Source: Escallonia rubra
Lineage: Eukaryota > Streptophyta > Magnoliopsida > Escalloniales > Escalloniaceae
Assembly (NCBI GenBank): GCA_033065855.1
Contig: JAVXUO010000221.1
Span: 33,310-97,309 of the forward strand
Direction: 5' to 3'
Length of the DNA: 64,000 nt
The number at the start of each line of letters is the position of its first letter. Within the stretch, counting starts at the first letter, position 1. A program made the position numbers and the translations under genes. This document shows, piece after piece, positions 43,086 through 54,979 of this stretch. The notes under the pieces are model-generated. The model worked only from the letters and a program-made list of their open reading frames with translations. It was not told where the DNA came from and made no database searches.

Positions 43086-46000
43086 CTAGACCGCCCTTTT
43101 TAGGGTCTTGAGCCTAGTAGGCATTTCCTTCATGGGTAGTATTTCTTCAAGAATCTTGCATTCGTGGGAGGGAAGTACCCGGGCTCCGTCCATGGTGACT
43201 AAAAGGTATGTTCCATTAAAATAGACTTTTTTGATGACGTAAAGTCCTTCCCATTTAGGCTCCAGTTTCCCTTTGGTCCTTCGAGTGACTACGATTGGTG
43301 TCCGAACCATGAGAACAAGATCCCCTTTCTTAAATGACCGCAGCCTTACTATTTTGTTAAAGGCACTTTCCATGCGTTGTTAGTAAATCTCGAGACTTTG
43401 CTGAGCAATAAGCCTTTTCTCATCAAGGCTTTCCAATTCGGCCAACCTGATCTGAAAACTTTCTTCATTTATGAGTGATTCTTGGATGGCAATGCATAAT
43501 GAGGGTATTTGAACTTCGAGTGGTAAAACTCCCTCGCTTCCAAACACAAGCGCATATGGGGCGGCTCGGGTTAAGGTTCTAAATGTGGTTCGATATGCCC
43601 ACAAGGCCTCAAAAAGCCTCTCATTCCAACTTCTTTTGTTTTTGTCAACCATTTTTTTTAGAATCTTACACAAAGTTTTATTAAAAGCTTCTGCCAATCC
43701 ATTCGTCGGAACATGGTACCTGGATGAATGGTTATACTTTATGTTGTATTTGGCATAGAGCTTATATAATGCCCCTTCCTTAAAGTACTTTGCATTGTCG
43801 GCAATGATAGACTCGGGAATCCCAAATCTGTAAATTATGTGGGTCTTGATGAAGTCTGCGATAGTTTCCTGCTTAATATCTTTCAAAGCGACTGCTTTGG
43901 CCCATTTCAATAAGTAATCGGTTGTCGCTAAGATGTATCGATGATCTTTTGATTATGGTGGTGTGAATGGCCCAATGACATCCATCCCCCAAGCAGTAAA
44001 TGGCCATGAACATGCAGTGAAATGCAGAGGTTATGGGGGGTTGTGAATGAAATCACCATGATATTGGCATGCCTCACACCTTTTAGCAAAACCAATACAA
44101 TCAGCCATCATAGTTGTCCAATAGTAACCTAAGTGTTTGATCTGCATTGTAGCTTAGGACCCGACTAGTGGGCTCCACAGGTCCTAGAATGGACTTCTTT
44201 CATGACTTCCTCAACTTCATCTTTAGCGATACACCTTAAGAGTACTCAATCCAAAGATATTTTATAGAGAGTATCTTTCCACATTACAAATTGTATGGAG
44301 CGCCTTCGAACCTCGACTCATTTAGCACGGTCATCTGGTAACCTCCTGCATTGTAAATATTCCATGAATGGCTGACGCCAGTCTAACTGGTTGTCTTGTC
44401 CCTCTAGCCTTTCTGACGTTGTAAGGACCTCATCTGTTTGCATGTCTACATCGATCTTTTCATAAAGCTGTAGTATTCTCCGTGCTCCCACTGTTATTAT
44501 CATTTCCTTATTTTCAGAAAGGCCTAAAGAGGCAGCGAGGCTAGCCAATGCATCAGCCCTACCATTTACCCCTTTACGAACATGTCGGATCTGAAGCTTT
44601 GGGAATTTTGATAACAGATAGTCAGCCATCTCGTAATAAGGTCAGAGGTTGGGCTTTCTAATTTGATATTCATCCTTCAGTTGCTTTATAATCAATTATG
44701 AATCTCCATATATCGTTAAATTGTCTATTGGAACCTCCAGGGATAGCTCGAGCCCTGCGATTATGGCCTCATATTCGGCTTCATTATTCAAACACCCATC
44801 AAAATACATTTCCTATCCTTTCTTGATCTCTGTCTGCATGACCTCTTTATCAAGGAGATTCAACACCAGCGGAGAATCATCCGGAATAGGGTGGGTTGCT
44901 AGAAAATCTGTAAGAGCTTGTCCTTTGACCACTTTTTGTGGGACATATTGGATATTAAACTGATGGAGAATAACTGCCCATCTTGCAAGTCGTCCCATTA
45001 ATACTGGTCTTGACAGAATGTACTTTAAGGGATCAGCTCTAGATATTAAATGGATTTCATGTTTTCCCAAATAGTGCTTTAAGTTTTGGAGAGCAAACAC
45101 CAAAGCAATGCATATTTTTTCCATAACCGTATATCTTAGTTCGGCTCCAACTAATGTCCGACTCAAATAGTACAAGGCATTTTCTTTTCCCTGATCATTA
45201 TGTTGAGCCAACAGAGCTCATAGGGAGGTATCCATTACTGCCGTGTACATGATCATGAGTTTCCCTTTCACAGGAGCCATCAATACTAACAGTTTCATCA
45301 AGTAGTCTTTGATTATGTCAAACGCCTCTTGACAAACTTGATCCCAAACAAATGGGGCATCTTTTTTCATAAGGCGTGAGAAAGGCTGACAACGCCCTGC
45401 AATATTAGAGATGAATCTTCTGATGTACGCGAGTTTTCCTTACAAGCTCCTGAGTTCTTTTAGATTCCTCAGGGGAGGTATTTTCAGAATAGCCTTTATT
45501 TTGACGGGATCAACCTCAATTCCCCTGTGACGAACCACAAAGCCTAAAAATTTTCTAGAAGAAACCCCAAACGCACACTTTAGGGGTTCATCTTTAACTG
45601 GTATTTTTTGAGCCTTTTGAAAATGACCTTCAAGTCTTTAAGATGGTCAGGACGAATTTTGGTCTTCACTACCAAGTCATCCACATAGCATTCTATGTTG
45701 TCATGGAGTATATCACCAAATATGACTGTCATGGCTCTCTGATATGTTGCTCCAGTATTTTTAAGCCCGAAAGGCATTACTTTGTAGCAGAAGACCCCTT
45801 TAGGGGTTCGAAAGGCTGTAAGTGCTTCATCCTCCGGAGCCATACGAATCTGGTTGTATCCAGAATATCTATCCATGAAGGATAGGACCTTAAATCCCAC
45901 AATGGCGTCTACAAGGAGTTATGTGATGAGGAGTGGAAAGTCATCTTTGGGGCAAGCTTGAATCAAGTCTCGGAAGTCAATGCACACCCTGATTTGACCA

Positions 46001-46860
46001 TTCTTCTTTCTAACTTGTACAATATTTGCCAACCAGGTGGGATACGGGACTTCCCTAATAAAGCCTGCCTTGATGAGCTTGGTAATTTCTGCTTCAATCT
46101 GAGCTACTAATTTAGGCTGAAACTTCTTTGTGGCTGTTTAACAGGCCTCTTTCCATGACGAATGGCTAGCCTATGAAAAACGACCTTTGGGTCAAGTCCA
46201 GGCATCTCTGTATATGACCAGGCAAATACATCTTGATGTTTTTTGAGAAAATTGGTATACTGTTGGACTTCCTCTTCAGACATCAAGGCACTGACCATGG
46301 TTGGCCTCGGGTCTTCTTTGGTTCCGAGATTAACTTCCCCGAGCTCATCAATAGTGGCTTGACCCCATTCTTTGTATTCTAATGGAGCAGGAGAAAAATC
46401 TTCACATCCGGTTGCATAGGAAGTAATGTTTACTATTTTTTAGCAAAAGACTTAGAATCTTGATACCCTAGGCCTCTTCTAGAGTGCTTCATTATTCTTC
46501 TAGTGTGTAGAGCATTAGTTTGTTCTTCATTCATCATCGTCTCAAATATGGAGGAGGATTGTGGGTCGAAGTGCAATCCAAGCTGACCTTTTGGAACATC
46601 TTCATAATCTTTGGACTGTAAGTGGTCTTTTGAATAGTTCTCTTTAGCTCGACTCGCCTCTTCTGGGGTTGTGTATGTGTATTGTGCAGATTCCCCAACC
46701 TATGAAACTTGATAGGATTTTATCCCTTTTTATATGGAGGACTAACGAAGTATTGATAAGTCTCGACATATGAGCAATCTGTTTTCCTTAATGCAACACA
46801 AGTTAATCCTTGAATGCTTTCAACGTGCTTGAGGATCCTGATTCCTGTGCACCTAATCTT
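43086..46860 (-). pseudogene. Tat-lineage pol (protease-RT linker, RT, RNase H, archaeal-type RNase H, integrase), decayed
   Basis: Minus strand order: linker to RT (46860-46107, with DVFAWSYTEMPGLDP); RT (about 46080-45580, keeping CYVDDLVVK at the active site and MPFGLKNTGATYQRAM); RNase H (45211-44813, YYLSRTL and ADPLKYILSRP); archaeal-type RNase H (about 44800-44318, HVRKGVNGRADALASLA); a single HHCC finger (about 44170-44040); integrase core (43910-43380, ADNAKYF and GLAEAFNKTL); and integrase C-terminus (43373-43086). The extra RNase H marks the Tat lineage. Many stops and frame breaks separate these parts. Gag is missing and no LTR pair was identified. It differs strongly from the 48595-63877 element, so it is a separate family. 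Confidence 0.85.
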
Positions 46861-46881
46861 CGTTGTGATTTTGGGATATAG

Positions 46882-46936
46882 ACAAGGGCGGAGCTACTCT
46901 TGTACGAGGGGGGGCTAATGTACCCCTTCAAATTTT

Positions 46937-46978
<42 letters not shown>

Positions 46979-47371
46979 ACTCTTTCTCTCTTCTCCTCTG
47001 GCTCTCTATTTTAACTTTCACGACCTCACTGTCTCTCTCAGTTCTCACCGTCTCCCAAGTCCCACCGTCACGACCATGGGCGCCTCACTCCGGCAAATCA
47101 CAGACCGGTGACGGCGACCACGACACGAGCCCACTACACGTCTACACGAGCCACGATCTGGGCTGTCTAGATCTCGATCTAGAATTCTAGACCTACGCAT
47201 GCACCGACGGCGACGACCTCACCTCAAGTCAATCAGCGTCGCGACGATTGACAAACAATCTTCAGTCTTCACTCCACCGGCGCAGCCAAGAATTCACCGC
47301 CGACGACACGGGGTATCACTGTGTCTGTTTCAGGTATGCCTTCAAATCCCACCTTTGATAGCTCCGCCCCT
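46882..47371. mobile_element. MITE-like element with GGGCGGAGCTA ends
   Basis: Left end AAGGGCGGAGCTACTC, right end GATAGCTCCGCCCCTG, inverted to each other over about 13 bp, as in hAT-type non-autonomous elements. No matching target-site duplication is visible. It contains a (TA)n run at 46940-46975 and an unrecognised GC-rich centre. It sits at the truncated 5' side of the minus-strand Tat element. Confidence 0.55.
46940..46975. repeat. (TA)n microsatellite
   Basis: About 18 uninterrupted dinucleotides within the MITE-like element. Confidence 0.92.
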
Positions 47372-48594
47372 GATTCTTTGCCTTGTTTTTTTGTGTCTTT
47401 ACCTGACTATGTTCTTTGAGCTAATGCTTATGGCATGTATCTGAGAAGTTATGTACTGTATTTACTCTCTTTATTTGTAACCAAGTTCTTTTAGAATATG
47501 GTTTCTTTGTGACTAATTCCCCTCAGATTCTTTTAGTGACAAAGTTTGTTTTGCAAATTAAAGGACAAATTAGGCCACGAATATACTTGTTGGTAATCCT
47601 AACAACAAAATATTGAAGTACCAAAAATCATCTAATTCATTGCTAAAAGTGATTGAATGGGCTGAATCATCCTAATTCGTTTGTCGAAATCCAACTCCAT
47701 AAACTATAAAGATACAGTGGACATAGGCATTGGACTAGTGAACTTACAGATACTGTAAAGAGTAATTTTGCTATCTCCTTCAGTCCTTTGGTATGCTGCC
47801 AGTGATATCGTAATTATGAAATATATGAACTAATATATGTTACAATGACTAAAACATTAAATTGCATTGACTTACTAACTAAATAGCTATTAAAGACCAA
47901 TTAAAACCATAAAAGCTACTCAAGATTCAAGAACAAGCTGAGGCAAAAAACTGTTAGCAATTTGTAAATATGGGTAGGGTTATACTTCCTTTAGTAATTT
48001 GAAAATTAACTTTTACTGTTCTTGTTGTACTTCCTTTACATGGTTGGTTTGGTTGGAATCTGGAAATAGAGGCAGTCCCATGTGGAAAACACAACACCAA
48101 TGTCAGAGAATTTAGCCATCGATGAAATTGATTTAATGCATGACAATTCTTGGTTTTTTACTTTTGTTATGTGCTCTAGGACTTTTGTAATGTTATCTAT
48201 CCCATGTTCCCCTTAGTTAAGACTTAAGTACCCAATTGGATTGAGATATCGAATTTGTGCATTTTGAACAATTTCTTTTCCCATTTGAGCATTGATTATT
48301 TGATTGATAATTTTAGGTTGTTAATTGTGCATTTGAGAATTGAGATTATAAGTTTATGATTTTAGGTTGTTAATTGTGCATTGAGCATTTGAGAATTGAG
48401 ATTGTTAATGGAGGATGGGACCCAATTGGATTGAGATATCAGATATGTAATTTAGTTGAATGGTGGGTTGAATTAGGTTAATTAGGTTAACGTGATAATG
48501 AAACATGACTAAAAAGGTAAAAGAATAAAAATATTTTTGATTAATTAGGTTATTTGATTGATAATTGATGGATTGATACTGAAAATAAAATATA
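47372..48594. other. AT-rich noncoding stretch
   Basis: No coding region recognised. The phrase GATTTTAGGTTGTTAATTGTG occurs near 48310 and is repeated near 48358. The right end supplies the AATATA target site of the large Tat element. Confidence 0.5.
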
Positions 48595-48840
48595 TGTTCA
48601 CAACCTATCCGGACCGCACCCCAGGGCCCGCTAAGAGACTCCAGTGGCACGACATGTCACCCGCGGACCACACCCCAAGGCCCGCTAAAAGGCTCCAGTG
48701 GCACGACACGTCACCCGCTCGGTAGTCAAAGTTGCTCAACATCATTCCTCGGTCAAAACGCTTCGATGCTCAAACATCGCCATATTCGATCAAAGCGCTC
48801 CGCGCCTTAAAGCATTCAGATAGATCGAAAGTAACTCCCC

Positions 48841-49075
48841 CCCGAGGGGTCGGCCGCCCACTTTAAAAGGGGGTCGGCCACCCCCCTGAGAAGGGGGTCG
48901 GCCACTCCCCTGAGAAGGGGGTCGGCCACTCCTTTTGTGAGGGGGTCGGCCAACCACCTTGTGAGGGGGTCAGCCACCCCTTTCGTGAGGGGGTCGGCCA
49001 ACCACCTTGTGAGGGGGTCGGCCACCCCTTTTGTGAGGGGGTCGGCCACCCCTTGAGAATGGGGTCGGCCTCATT
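48841..49075. repeat. LTR minisatellite 1 (GGGGGTCGGCCA units)
   Basis: Tandem units of 23-26 bp built on GGGGGTCGGCCACCCC with TTTTGTGA or CCTTGTGA fillers. The 3' LTR array (62212-62510) has more units, so copy number changed after insertion. Confidence 0.85.
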
Positions 49076-49189
49076 TGTCCTTAAGGGGGGAGGGGACCTG
49101 CTTACCGCTACTATCACCTCACTCAAAGCATTCAGCAATGCTCACTCGTCGCTAGTGGTCGCGTGACGCCCATTATCGCTCGCGGCGGG

Positions 49190-49690
49190 ACGGGCTCACA
49201 ACCCTAAAGCCCTCGCCGGCACAATCAACCAGGGGCTCCGGCCCTCGCCGGCACAATCAACCCGGGGCTTCAGCCCTCGCGGTGGGACGGGCTCACAACC
49301 CTAAAGCCCTCTCCGGCACAATCAACCGGGGGCTCCGGCCCTCGCCCGCACAATCAACCCGGGGCTCCAGCCCTCGCGGCGGGATGGGCTCACAACCCTA
49401 AAGCCCTCGCCGGCACAATCAACCGGGGGCTCTGGCCCTCGCACGCACAATCAACCCGGGGCTCCGGCCCTCGCGGCGGGACGGGCTCACAACTCTAAAG
49501 CCCTCGCCGGCACAATCAACCGGGGGCTCCAACCCTCGCAGGCACAATCAACCGGAGGCTCCGGCCTTAGCCAGCACAATCAATCGACGGGCTCCGGCCC
49601 TCACAGACACAATCAACCGGAGGCTCCAGCCTTCGCAACGGGGATGGGCTCATGGCCCTAAGGCCATCGCCGGCACAATCACCCAACGGG
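49190..49690. repeat. LTR minisatellite 2 (CACAATCAACCGGGGGCTCC units)
   Basis: Alternating units of about 31 bp (GCACAATCAACC..GGGGCTCCGGCCCTCG) and about 34 bp (CGGGACGGGCTCACAACCCTAAAGCC). Equivalent to 62610-63050 in the 3' LTR. Confidence 0.85.
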
Positions 49691-50110
49691 CTTAAGGGGG
49701 CTCCATTCGCAATGCCCCGGCACGAGGACCCTTCGTCACAGACTCTGGACATCAAGTTGTGAGCATGTGCACTCATGTTACCATTGATCATCGACACTAC
49801 CAGGGCAATGAACCGCGAGTCACTCCGGGATGGGAGTAGGTCCTCGGAGGGCATCATGCTCGGCAATCCTAGCAGTTGGCTGCAGGGACAACCCTCACCG
49901 CTGCCAGGATCTCGGCGCGTCTCATGACGCATCTCGTGGGATTCAGTAAGGGCTTGGACTAGAGGCTGGGGCAACGAGCTACTCTGACCATGCTACCGCA
50001 GTGTGGTCAGTCTCCTCGGACAGACAGAGGGACGCTGCAAGGGCAGGACGACACGAACTCGGGGACCGGCAATTCGACGGACAATCAAGACTGCGGGACC
50101 CCCTACGGCG

Positions 50111-50175
50111 ACGTGTCACTCCCGGAGGACGACACGTGTCGGCTGATGACACGCGCATATTTGTGCCTATATATA
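50111..50175 (+). promoter_or_regulatory. Tat 5' LTR promoter: paired ACGTGTC boxes and TATA box
   Basis: ACGTGTC at 50111-50117 and 50134-50140 (16 bp apart) and TATATATA at 50168-50175. The transcript would start near 50200, giving an R/U5 leader rich in CTCTCT. Confidence 0.72.
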
Positions 50176-50517
50176 GTGGATTCCGAAGCTTATTCAAGGA
50201 TTCAGCCTCATTTGACACTTTCATTTTCTCTCTCTAAAACCCATTCTCTCTGGATTTCTAGTGAGAGAAAGACATTTGGACTTACGACTTCGAATTCTCG
50301 ACGTCGCACTCTTGACACAGACTGTCGACCACTGGCCCTGTTCGTCGTCACCCTGCCTGCGCCACACTGCCAGCCCTCGCGACCTGCCTAAGGAGCCTTG
50401 CTCTCAGCCCTTGCGCCATCCTTGCTGTCTCCCACTTTGCCTACTTGGAAGCCAACTCAGACTACATCCCTTGTGGCACCTCGACGTGGCAAAGGACCCT
50501 CTTTCCGCACCAACATT

Positions 50518-50535
50518 TGGCGACTCTGCTGGGGA
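50518..50535 (+). other. Primer binding site
   Basis: TGGCGACTCTGCTGGGGA begins 2 bases after the 5' LTR, where a tRNA 3' end should pair (initial TGG matches CCA). The tRNA species was not determined. Confidence 0.72.
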
Positions 50536-50574
50536 AGAGAGCATCGTGTTGCAATCTGCCACATCCTAGCAACC

Positions 50575-51984
50575 ATGCCTGTACAACGAAAAGCTACCAG
50601 GGCAACCAGCCAAGGCCTCGACCCCACCATCCGTGAGGAGCATCACTCTGACGACCAAGAGGGGACTAGCGCTTTGCGCCCCCAAGACCCTCCCACACCT
50701 GACGTGCAAGTGGCAGTCAACGCGGCCATCCAACAGTTCACCCCCACCATAGCCAGCACACAAGACTCTTAAGCTTCACTCATGGCCGCCATATTGGAAA
50801 TGCAAAAATCCATACAAGCGATGGCCTCGCAACAGAGTGTGCTGCCTGTCCAGCCTGCAGGACCTGGGCCGTCCCCTAACGCTACCCAGGCGCCAGTGTC
50901 ACGACCACTGCCGCCTCAACCCTCCAGACCCCTGGCAATAGGACTCGCGACGTCTTCCCCGCCCATGGCAGACACGTTGCGTCCTGTGATGCCGCCACGC
51001 AGGCAGCAGCCAGATCTTGGGCCATTATTGCAACAAGTCTCTCCTACTATGGCGCCTTAACATTTTCCAGCCAGGAGCTCTTCTGAGACTCACGAGTCCA
51101 TTGAGATGGAGCCTAACCCCTACTTGATGGAGCAGCACCAAATGACATGCCAAGTGGTGGATATGTCTCGTCCGCCCACCCATGCCACCCTTCACCTGCC
51201 CGCATCAACACCCGCCATGTATCGCCCTTCAGCCGCTCCTGCCCACCAAGTTGTACCTACAGGGGACTCCGAGGCTCGCGGAGCACCGGCCGGCCACCAA
51301 CCTTTGGACGGCCAGGAGGAGCCGCCCTCCCACTATGTTTCAAAGGCTGACTTTGACGCGCTTCTTCACCGACTGTCACAGCAGTCCGCGCCCGACTCAT
51401 CAAGTCAATTGACAAGCCACGCGCCGTATGCTGACGAGATAGCCATCATTCCCTATCCGTTCAAGTACAAACAACCAGCCTTTGTGCTCTTCAACGGACG
51501 CGAGGGCAACGCCCGTGAGCACTTGACGAGATTTGCAGGCTCATTGGAGCAGTATGGCCCGGGAGACAGCTTGAAGTTGAGGGAATTCCACAAGTCCCTT
51601 ACAGGCTTGGCCTACACTTGGTACCACCAGATTCCTGCGGGGACAGTCCATTCATGGCATGAAATGGTCCAACTCTTCATGGATAACTTCCACTATGAAG
51701 CTGAGCGCGTCACCATAGTGGACATCGCCGGCATTCGCCAAGCCCCCGGCGAAGACTTGACCAAATATGTGCATCGCTTTCATCTTAAATGCCTCGAGTG
51801 TACAGATTTCAGTAGGGATGAGACACTGGTACCCATATGCATCAAGAATATGAACGACGTGTACCGGGTGCACCTCGAGAACTTACAATTGAAATCATGG
51901 GGACATCTCAAATAAACGACAAGGCGTACTTACGAAACGGTCGGGCCTGTCAAACCATGGAGGCCTCGGCCACAGAATGCACTG
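50575..51984 (+). pseudogene. Tat gag (capsid) gene, interrupted by stops
   Basis: One frame begins at ATG 50575 (MPVQRKATRATSQG) and continues in the same frame as protease, but TAA codons at 50770, 51058 and 51913 interrupt it. The first part is Pro/Gln-rich. The capsid domain lies at about 51440-51900, with FVLFNGREGNAREH, SLKLREFHKSLTGLAYTWYH and VHRFHLKCLECTDFSRDETL. It would form the particle shell. The minus-strand copy at 23278-25935 reads through at the position of the third stop, so that stop is specific to this copy. Confidence 0.85.
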
Positions 51985-53436
51985 GTGGCCTCACTAGCCC
52001 CACCCAGTACCCAGCGCAACGTCACCAGCACCGGCAACAGCAACAACAACATCAGTAATTACACTGGCTTTAAACGCCAGTTCCCGGATAGGGACCAACC
52101 ACCAGACAAACGGCGACAACAGAAGACTCAGCCTGCCTTTCCGTGTGATTTAAATACGGTGAAAAATCTATTGACAGAATGGGTTGTCAATGACAACAAC
52201 TTCCATTTACCACCTGTGCGGGTCCCCATCACGAACGAAGAAAGAACCAGGCCCAACTACTGTCCCTTCCACCAGGCCCTCGGCCATCCTCTCAAGAACT
52301 GCAATGCGTTGCGGGCCATCTTCGCAAGAAAGGTCGTGTCAGGCGAGTTACAGCTACGGAAGAACAATGATGTGCGGAAAGAACCATACCCAAACCATGG
52401 CAACGACAACCGCGAGCATCAGGTGCTCATGGTTACCACCGACCACTTCGAGCCGCTCGCCCCCGAAGCTTCTACAGAAGTCTCGCCTTTGATCACAGCT
52501 CACGTACCTCCTACCCCCCAGCCAGTGTCCTCGGCTGGCCAAATGACGAAGAACAAAGGCTTCTTTGATGAAATGGGGTTTTCACCCGCAGCGCGGACCT
52601 ATCTCTCGGATTGCTTGATCGAGGTCACCACAGGCCTCGGGCCCGAGTGCTTCACCGCCCAGGCTGAGCTCAGACATGTCCCCTTCACTGCATTTATATT
52701 TTCGGACGAGGACTCACCAACCATCGAGCACCATAACCGGCCACTATACCTTGAATGCACTGTCAACGGCACCGGCTTCCGCCGCGCCTTGGTAGATTGC
52801 GGCGCCTCAATCAACATCATCCCTCTCGTCACTTTGCAGCGGGCCGGCATACCGCCAAGAAAGATCATTCGGGACCCCATCAAAATCACTGGCTTTGGGC
52901 AGGGCCCCCAGTCCACTCTTGGCCACATCACTGTCGACCTAATGGTCGGAACTGTCCTTCGTGACACCACTTTCCATGTGATAGATGGCGAGTCTTCCTT
53001 CCACCTCCTACTTGGGCGACCTTGGATCCATGTCAACAAGGCTGTTCCCTCGACGTACCACCACTGTGTGAAACTGGTGGCCGGTCCTGCGGGACATGAG
53101 GTAGCAGTAACCATCCCCGCAACCAAGGCCCCTTTCGAGTGTACCGAGTCTTATTTTGCCGAGGCCTCCTTCTTCACCGAACTTGCTGCAGATAATGAGA
53201 ATGCCACTCACATCCACTCCACCAAGCTACCAGATTGGGACGAGCTGTGTGGGAACAAGCCACCCAAATCCAAGTCCAAGTCCAAGAAAAACAACAAGAA
53301 CAAAGCATCAACCTCAACATCACCATCTGATGCCCCTACCATTTCCCCGCCTTCATCCCCCAAGCCCAAAAAGCACAAGTTTGAAACCACCTTCCAACGC
53401 GTCATCAAGGACGGAAGGGTCATCTACCAGTTATGA
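51985..53436 (+). CDS. Tat gag C-terminus and aspartic protease
   Basis: An open frame continuing gag. It starts with a Gln/Asn-rich stretch, then a zinc-knuckle-like C-x2-H-x5-H-x4-C (YCPFHQALGHPLKNC, about 52258-52302), then the retropepsin-like protease with ALVDCGASINIIPL (about 52783-52824) and the distal SSFHLLLGRPWIH. The residue after the catalytic Asp is Cys, where the minus-strand relative has Gly. Whether it tolerates this is unknown. The C-terminal part is Lys/Ser/Pro-rich and ends KDGRVIYQL at a TGA. The same end and stop occur in the relative at 23664, so the stop looks original. Confidence 0.85.
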   Translation: MASLAPPSTQRNVTSTGNSNNNISNYTGFKRQFPDRDQPPDKRRQQKTQPAFPCDLNTVKNLLTEWVVNDNNFHLPPVRVPITNEERTRPNYCPFHQALGHPLKNCNALRAIFARKVVSGELQLRKNNDVRKEPYPNHGNDNREHQVLMVTTDHFEPLAPEASTEVSPLITAHVPPTPQPVSSAGQMTKNKGFFDEMGFSPAARTYLSDCLIEVTTGLGPECFTAQAELRHVPFTAFIFSDEDSPTIEHHNRPLYLECTVNGTGFRRALVDCGASINIIPLVTLQRAGIPPRKIIRDPIKITGFGQGPQSTLGHITVDLMVGTVLRDTTFHVIDGESSFHLLLGRPWIHVNKAVPSTYHHCVKLVAGPAGHEVAVTIPATKAPFECTESYFAEASFFTELAADNENATHIHSTKLPDWDELCGNKPPKSKSKSKKNNKNKASTSTSPSDAPTISPPSSPKPKKHKFETTFQRVIKDGRVIYQL

Positions 53437-53439
53437 CGG
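53434..53439 (+). promoter_or_regulatory. Candidate stop-codon readthrough site UGA-CGG
   Basis: The protease frame ends TTA TGA CGG. The same frame stays open from 53437 through the RT region without needing a new start. TGA-CGG is identical in the minus-strand relative (23666 to 23661). UGA followed by CGG is a known leaky context in several plant viruses. Short GC-rich stems can form just downstream in both copies. That it works here is inference. Confidence 0.5.
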
Positions 53440-54375
53440 TGTCCGGGAGGTCCGCTGCCCGACCGCCTCGACCACCACCCACCTACGGAGACAGAATGGT
53501 GTTGCACGGCCGAGCATTGTCCGCCAGATCACGAGCTTACCCCGGGCGCTGCACCCTCGTGCTATGAAGACGGCCCGCGACCGCAGGCCGAAGATCTTGA
53601 AGAAATTAACCTGGATGATCCGGGCGAGGGACCTCGACTGACCTACATTAGCACGAAACTCGCCCCAGGCCGAAGAGAGGAATTGGTTACCCTCCTCCGC
53701 GAATATCGCGACATGTTGGAATGGAGTTACAACGAAATGCCCGGATTAGACCCTGCCTTAGTAACGCACCATCTCAACATCACCAACGGGTTCAGCCCAG
53801 TTCGACAGCATTCGCGATCCTTCCGCCCCGAACTTGAAATAAAAATCAAGCAAGAGATCGAACGACTTCTGCAGGCTGGCTTCATCGAACCCATCACTCA
53901 TCCTATCTGGTTGGCCAATGTTGTTCCTGTGCAAAAGAAGAATGGACAAGTTCGCGTTTGTATTGACTTCCGCGATTTGAATAAGGCATGCCCTAAAGAT
54001 GAATTCCCACTGCCCAATATTGATATGCTCACGGAGGCTGCCGCCGGACACGAGACCCTGTCCTTCATGGACAGCTTCGTCGGCTACAACCAAATTCGAA
54101 TGAACCCAGATGACTGTGCCAAGACAGCTTTTTGGACTCCGATGGGTAACTTTTGTTGGAAGGTCATGCCTTTTGGTCTCAAGAATGCGGGTGCCACCTA
54201 TCAGAGAGCTATGACAGCTATCTTTCACGACATGATACACCGCACAGTGGAAGACTCTGTTGACGACCTCATTATCAAATCTAAAAAGGAAAGTGAGCAT
54301 CTTGCGGACCTTCGGGCAGTTCTTGGTCAGTCGACAGGGTATCGACGTTGACCCCTACAAGGCCGCCTCTATCTG
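53437..54375 (+). pseudogene. Tat reverse transcriptase, with internal deletion
   Basis: After an acidic linker (EDLEEINLDDPGEGPRLTY) and REYRDMLEWSYNEMPGLDP, the RT reads CIDFRDLNKACPKDEFPLPN, FMDSFVGYNQIRM and MPFGLKNAGATYQRAM. The catalytic motif is SVDD (about 54255-54266), with Ser in place of the usual Tyr/Phe. The following segment is damaged: roughly 30 codons between HLADLRAVL and VSRQGIDVDP are missing, with a frame change, and TGA occurs at about 54373. This enzyme is unlikely to work. Confidence 0.85.
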
Positions 54376-54979
54376 AGAGATGCCACCACCCAAGAACACC
54401 AAGCAGTTAAAAAGTTTCCTTGGCAAGGTTTCTTATCTCCGCAGGTTCATCCCTGCCTTGGCCGAACTCATCACGCCCTTCCAGCACTTGACGCGCAAGA
54501 GCGCACCGTGGAGTTGGGGTGCGCCCCAACAACAAGCATTCGAACAAATCAAGGCGGTCCTCATGTCACCGCAGACCATGGCCGTGCCGCAATGAGGCCT
54601 ACCACTCTTGCTTTACCTAACCTCCACGCCCAGATCTATAGGGGCGTTACTTGCTCAAGAAGTGGACGGAGTGGAACGTCCGGTTTATTATCTCAGTCGG
54701 TCAATTAGAGGACCCGAGGCCAATTATTCTGAGCTCGAAAAACATTGCTTCGCCTTGGTCTACGCCTCACAGAAATTCAGACACTATTTCTTGTCGCACC
54801 AGATTATACTCGTCACCAAGGCTGACCCATTACGATACATGCTCACTCACCCCGCCCTGTCTGGCCGACTTACTCGTTGGTTACTACTATTGGCCGAATT
54901 CGGCCTATCCATCAAGAATCCTACGGCTTTGCGAAGCCAAGCACTCGCAGACCTCTTGGCCTTCTTCCCGCGTCAATAA
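54376..54979 (+). pseudogene. Tat RT thumb/RNase H region
   Basis: Starts EMPPPKNTKQLKSFLGKVSYLRRF, the RT-connection motif, then RNase H with LLLYLTSTPRSIGALLAQE, VYYLSRSI and YSELEKHCFALV, typical of gypsy RNase H. A TGA at 54593 splits it. The usual catalytic Asp of the first motif reads as LTSTP, a pattern seen in Tat elements, where this RNase H is often degenerate and the second one is thought to compensate. It ends at TAA 54977. Confidence 0.82.

Larger units (their letters stand above)
48595..50515 (+). repeat. 5' LTR of Tat element (1921 bp)
   Basis: TG...CA bounded and highly similar to 62013-63877. It contains two minisatellites and a promoter with paired ACGTGTC boxes and a TATA box. 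Confidence 0.93.

Noticed and set aside
47055..47444. Short frames in the MITE-like element as a captured gene
   Set aside because: No recognisable domain or splice structure.
48841..49690. CRISPR-like appearance of short direct repeats with spacers
   Set aside because: Repeats are imperfect, spacers are themselves repeats, and the context is a plant LTR.
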